64,000 nt of DNA, from positions 1,054,001 to 1,118,000 of the forward strand of contig NZ_JBHTIF010000001.1 of NCBI RefSeq assembly GCF_042677005.1. The letters run 5' to 3'. The DNA comes from Lysobacter_I brunescens. Its GTDB lineage: Bacteria > Pseudomonadota > Gammaproteobacteria > Xanthomonadales > Xanthomonadaceae. Both the position numbers and the translations under genes were made by a program. This document shows, piece after piece, positions 60,753 to 64,000 of this stretch (the first letter of the stretch is position 1; each line of letters opens with the position of its first letter). The notes below the pieces were generated by a model. That model saw only the letters and a list, made by a program, of their open reading frames with translations. It had not been told where the DNA came from and ran no database searches.

Positions 60753-62105
60753 ATGCGCACGCTCCTGCCCGCTTCGATCCTGCCCGCTTCGACCGCGAGC
60801 GCCACCACCCTTGCCGCCGCGCTCGCCGCACTGCTGTCCGCCTCGTCCGCATTCGCCGCCGACGGCGCGCGCCCTGAGGTCGACGCGCAGGCCCAGCGCC
60901 TGCAGCCGAAGGTGCTGGCCTGGCGTCGCGACATCCACCAGCATCCCGAGCTGGGCAATCGCGAGGTGCGTACGTCGAAGCTGGTCGCCGACCACCTGCG
61001 CAAGCTTGGTTTCGAGGTGAAGACCGGCATCGCCACCACCGGCGTGGTCGCGGTGCTCAAGGGCGGCAAGCCCGGCCCGCGCATCGCGCTGCGCGCCGAC
61101 ATGGACGCGCTGCCGGTGACCGAGCGCAACGACCTGCCCTTCGCATCGAAGGCCACCTCGACCTTCCGCGGCGAGACCGTCGGCGTGATGCATGCCTGCG
61201 GCCACGACGCGCACACCTCGATCCTGATGGGCGTGGCCGAGGCGCTGGCGGCGATGAAGGCCGATCTGCCGGGCGAGATCCTGTTCGTGTTCCAGCCCGC
61301 CGAGGAAGGCCCGCCGGACGGCGAGGAAGGCGGCGCCGAGGAAATGCTGAAGCAGGGCATCTTCCGCGACTTCAAGCCGGAGGCCGTGTTCGGCCTGCAC
61401 GTGTTCAGCACGCTCAACGCCGGCAAGGTCGGCTATCGCAGCGGCCCGACGATGGCCGCGTCCGACCGCTTCAACATCGTGATCAAGGGCCGGCAGACCC
61501 ACGGCTCGCGGCCCTGGGGCGGCGTGGACCCGATCGTCGCGGCGGCCGACGTGATCGGCAGCGCGCAGACGATCGTGTCGCGTCGGCAGAACATCTCCAA
61601 GCAGCCCGTGGTCGTCAGCTTCGGCGCGATCAAGGGCGGCATCCGCTACAACATCATCCCGGACCAGGTCGAACTGATCGGCACCATCCGCACCTTCGAC
61701 GAAGGCATGCGCCAGGCCGTGTTCAAGGACCTGGTGAACGTCGCCGAGCACGTGTCCGCCGCGCACGGCGCCACCGCCGTCGCCCAGGTGCCCGACACCA
61801 AGGGCAACCCGGTCACCGTCAACGACCCTGCGCTCACCGCGAAGATGGTGCCCAGCCTCCAGCGCGCGGCGGGCGCAGGCAACGTCGTCGAGATGGACCT
61901 CAACATGGGCGCCGAGGATTTCTCGTTCTACGCCCGCGAAGTCCCCGGGTTCTTCTTCTTCGTCGGCGCCACGCCGCAGGGACAGGACCCGGTGAAGGCG
62001 CCGTCGAACCACTCGCCGGAATTCTTCCTCGACGAATCCGCGCTCGATGTCGGCTTCCGCTCGATGCTGCAAGTGACCCTGGATTACCTGCACGGCCGCG
62101 CGTAA
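60753..62105 (+). CDS. Exported M20D amidohydrolase/carboxypeptidase
   Basis: 450 residues with a signal peptide (cleavage near AFAAD). WRRDIHQHPELGNRE, LRADMDALPV, MHACGHDAHTS and FVFQPAEEGPP contain the metal-binding residues of M20D enzymes, with SPEFFLDESAL-type C-end. Homologues hydrolyse N-acyl amino acids and hippurate-like substrates. CGGAGG lies 7 nt upstream of ATG 60753. Confidence 0.9.
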   Translation: MRTLLPASILPASTASATTLAAALAALLSASSAFAADGARPEVDAQAQRLQPKVLAWRRDIHQHPELGNREVRTSKLVADHLRKLGFEVKTGIATTGVVAVLKGGKPGPRIALRADMDALPVTERNDLPFASKATSTFRGETVGVMHACGHDAHTSILMGVAEALAAMKADLPGEILFVFQPAEEGPPDGEEGGAEEMLKQGIFRDFKPEAVFGLHVFSTLNAGKVGYRSGPTMAASDRFNIVIKGRQTHGSRPWGGVDPIVAAADVIGSAQTIVSRRQNISKQPVVVSFGAIKGGIRYNIIPDQVELIGTIRTFDEGMRQAVFKDLVNVAEHVSAAHGATAVAQVPDTKGNPVTVNDPALTAKMVPSLQRAAGAGNVVEMDLNMGAEDFSFYAREVPGFFFFVGATPQGQDPVKAPSNHSPEFFLDESALDVGFRSMLQVTLDYLHGRA

Positions 62106-62274
62106 GTCCATCCCCGCGTCGACACCGCCACCTCCGACTCCGCCTGTCCCGGACAGGCGGGGATTGCCGCGCTTGTGCCCGCGCATCCCGCCGGTCACAT
62201 TCTCCCCGCCCCTGCGTCCTGATCCCTGAAGCCGGTCGACGTTGCCGGCGAACCCCCAGCACCGGAAGTCCTCC

Positions 62275-63780
62275 ATGCCCAAATTCCTTTTGTTGTCCGC
62301 CCTGGCGCTCGCGCTCGCCGGCTGCGGTGGCGGCGCCACCCAGACCGCCCCGACCCTGCGCACCGATGCCGAGGGCGACCTGCGCTACGGCCAGCTGCGC
62401 TTCAAGCCCTGTTCCCTCGGCGAGGAAGGCACCGCCGCCATCGAGGCGCAGTGCGCCACCCTCAAGGCGCCCGAGAACCACGATGCCCCGAAGGGGCGGA
62501 CGATCGACCTCGCCGTCGCGCTGATCCCGGCGAAGAACGCCACCCAGCCCGATCCGCTGGTCATCCTCGCCGGCGGCCCGGGCCAGGCCATCCTCGATGC
62601 CTATCCCGGGCTGCACGACGCGCTGGAAGACGTGCGCCGCAGTCGCAACATCCTGCTGATGGATGCACGCGGCACCGGCGGCTCGCATCTCCTGGAGTGC
62701 GATGAACTGGGCGAGCTGATGGACGGCAGCGCCACCGAACCCGACGCCGCGCAGATGCGGGGGCTGGCAGAACGCTGCCGCGGTCGCCTGTCGAAGACCT
62801 CGGACCTGCGCTACTACACCACCACCGACCACATCCGCGACCTCGACCTGCTGCGCAGGACGGTCGGCGTGGACAAGCTCAACCTCGTCGGCATTTCCTA
62901 CGGCACCCGCGTCGCGCAGCAGTTCGCCAAGCGCTATCCGGCGCACACGCGCACGGTCACGCTCGATTCGATCGCGCCGAACACGCTGGTGCTGGGCCAG
63001 GAGCACGCGCGCAACCTCGACGCGGCGCTGAAGCAGCAGTTCGCACGCTGCGCCGCCGACCCGGCGTGCAAGCGCAACATCGGCGATCCGGTGGCGATGC
63101 TGGCGACGGTGCGCGCGACGCTGCAGGCCGGCGGCATCGCCCCGGTGCGCTACCGCGACCCGACCAGCGGCGAATGGCGCGAGGAAGCGCCGGCCTTCGG
63201 GCATCTGAGCGCGCTGCTGCGCTTCTATGCCTATCGTCCCGAGTCCGCGTCGATGCTGCCGCTGGTGCTGCACGATGCCTCGAAAGGCCGCTACGAGCCG
63301 CTGCTGTCGCAGGCCCGTTCGCTGGCCGGTGATCTCGGCGATTCGATGGCGCTGGGCATGCATCTGTCGGTCAGCTGCACCGAGGACCCGGAGATCCGCA
63401 TCGATCCCGCCGACAAGGACACCATCCTCGGCACCTCCATGGCCGAATTCCTGCAGGCGCAGTGCGCGGCCTGGCCGAAGGGCGCGCGCCCGGCGGACTT
63501 CCGCACGCCGCTGTCCGGCAACGTGCCGGTGCTGGCGATCAGCGGCGAATTCGACCCGGTCACGCCGCCGCGCTACGGCGACGAGGTGGTGAAGACCCTG
63601 CCCAACGGCCGTCATCTCGTCCTGCCCGGCCAGGGCCACAGCGTGCTGACCACCGGCTGCATGCCCAAGCTGTTCGCGCAGTTCGTCGAGAAGGCTGATG
63701 CGAAGGCGCTCGACGCCGGCTGCCTCAAGCGCCTGAAGGCCTCGCCGCCGTTCGCGGGCTACTACGGCTGGGAGCCCTGA
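62275..63780 (+). CDS. Exported alpha/beta hydrolase with TAP-like C-terminal domain
   Basis: 501 residues, lipobox LALAGC. VILAGGPGQAI, MDARGTGGS (oxyanion), nucleophile GISYGTRVAQ and the TAP-like C-domain VLAISGEFDPVTPP followed by PGQGHSVLTTGC. Related to tripeptidyl aminopeptidases of Streptomyces and prolyl aminopeptidase S33. Likely exported peptidase or esterase. Confidence 0.88.
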   Translation: MPKFLLLSALALALAGCGGGATQTAPTLRTDAEGDLRYGQLRFKPCSLGEEGTAAIEAQCATLKAPENHDAPKGRTIDLAVALIPAKNATQPDPLVILAGGPGQAILDAYPGLHDALEDVRRSRNILLMDARGTGGSHLLECDELGELMDGSATEPDAAQMRGLAERCRGRLSKTSDLRYYTTTDHIRDLDLLRRTVGVDKLNLVGISYGTRVAQQFAKRYPAHTRTVTLDSIAPNTLVLGQEHARNLDAALKQQFARCAADPACKRNIGDPVAMLATVRATLQAGGIAPVRYRDPTSGEWREEAPAFGHLSALLRFYAYRPESASMLPLVLHDASKGRYEPLLSQARSLAGDLGDSMALGMHLSVSCTEDPEIRIDPADKDTILGTSMAEFLQAQCAAWPKGARPADFRTPLSGNVPVLAISGEFDPVTPPRYGDEVVKTLPNGRHLVLPGQGHSVLTTGCMPKLFAQFVEKADAKALDAGCLKRLKASPPFAGYYGWEP

Positions 63781-63869
63781 TCATCCGCTCCCCGGCGTCA
63801 GGAATCTATTTCATCAAGCCATTCCATCGAGCCGCGCCGCATCGCGTGGTTCAACCAAGAGTCTTCCCC

Positions 63870-64000
63870 ATGATCGAAGTCCAGAATCTCCACAAGTCGT
63901 TCAAGACCCGCACGGGTCTTGTCCAGGCCGTGCGCGGCGTGAGCTTTACCGCGCGCGACGGCGAAATCACCGGCCTGCTCGGCCCCAACGGCGCCGGCAA
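63870..64000 (+). CDS. ABC transporter ATP-binding protein (start only)
   Basis: 44 residues before the window ends. MIEVQNLHKSFKTRTG and the Walker A GLLGPNGAGK (35-44) are clear. The phrase ITGLLGPNGAGK is typical of NatA/CcmA-like export ATPases. The 3' end is outside the window. Confidence 0.85.
   Translation, partial: MIEVQNLHKSFKTRTGLVQAVRGVSFTARDGEITGLLGPNGAG

Noticed and set aside
1..64000. tRNA or rRNA genes
   Set aside because: No cloverleaf with GGTTCGA-type T-loop and CCA-end was found in any intergenic region.

Overview
The window is high-GC, densely coded gammaproteobacterial chromosome and most likely comes from a member of the Xanthomonadaceae/Lysobacteraceae (Lysobacter, Luteimonas or Xanthomonas relatives). 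The main pointers are a xanthomonadin/aryl-polyene type operon (ketosynthase, chain-length-factor-like protein, glycosyltransferase, flavin halogenase), a bioB-bioF-orf-bioH-bioC operon next to comF, GTAG-type REP hairpins with their RAYT transposase, and an integron with 60-bp attC sites of the type known from Xanthomonas. The genus is an inference; there is no rRNA or tRNA in the window.

Layout. 0-5.1 kb: minus-strand pigment operon. 5.3-16.1 kb: exported and membrane proteins on the plus strand (DUF218, a thioester alpha-2-macroglobulin, DUF808, a subtilase, a BenE transporter). 16.2-23.3 kb: DUF885 peptidase, a small secreted repeat protein, a transglutaminase-like protein, and a tightly coupled GST / S9 peptidase / Coa1 operon. 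23.5-28.2 kb: RAYT bracketed by inverted REPs, uvrD, hemF, a REPIN and DUF421. 28.2-31.8 kb: a candidate small RNA just 3' of polA, polA and a DUF2782 lipoprotein. 32.1-33.2 kb: a lone HsdR-N-like nuclease with foreign-looking composition. 33.3-38.5 kb: comF and the biotin operon.

38.5-41.2 kb is the most unusual part: a decayed integron. A degenerate integrase (intI) lies on the minus strand, an attI-like region follows, and three cassettes each end in a 60-bp attC (the third attC has a decayed core), followed by a fourth cassette-like gene without a recognisable attC. The cassettes encode an 11-fold HVDRGG hexapeptide repeat protein, a CxxC protein with a HEPN-type RNxxxH motif, a small lipoprotein and a small exported protein.

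41.4-48.7 kb is accessory: a GT1-type glycosyltransferase, a hydrolase, a GH19-type lysozyme/chitinase, cupin, SnoaL-like and DUF218 proteins, a threonine-dehydratase-like enzyme and a Tyr/Gly-rich lipoprotein. 49.2-58.1 kb holds mnmG and, separated by about 4.5 kb that includes an acyl-ligase and a phosphopantetheinyl transferase probably belonging to pigment synthesis, rsmG-parA-parB. 58.2-64 kb: a GT2/LAB_N pair, an APC permease, an M20 amidohydrolase, a TAP-like hydrolase and the start of an ABC ATPase.

How parts work together: the ketosynthase pair would extend an aryl polyene chain, the ligase could load its aryl starter and the PPTase could activate the carrier protein, with the halogenase and GT2 decorating or attaching the product. 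BioC-BioH frame pimeloyl-ACP synthesis and BioF-BioB finish it. The integron cassettes are mobile-origin genes that are now probably fixed because the integrase is broken.
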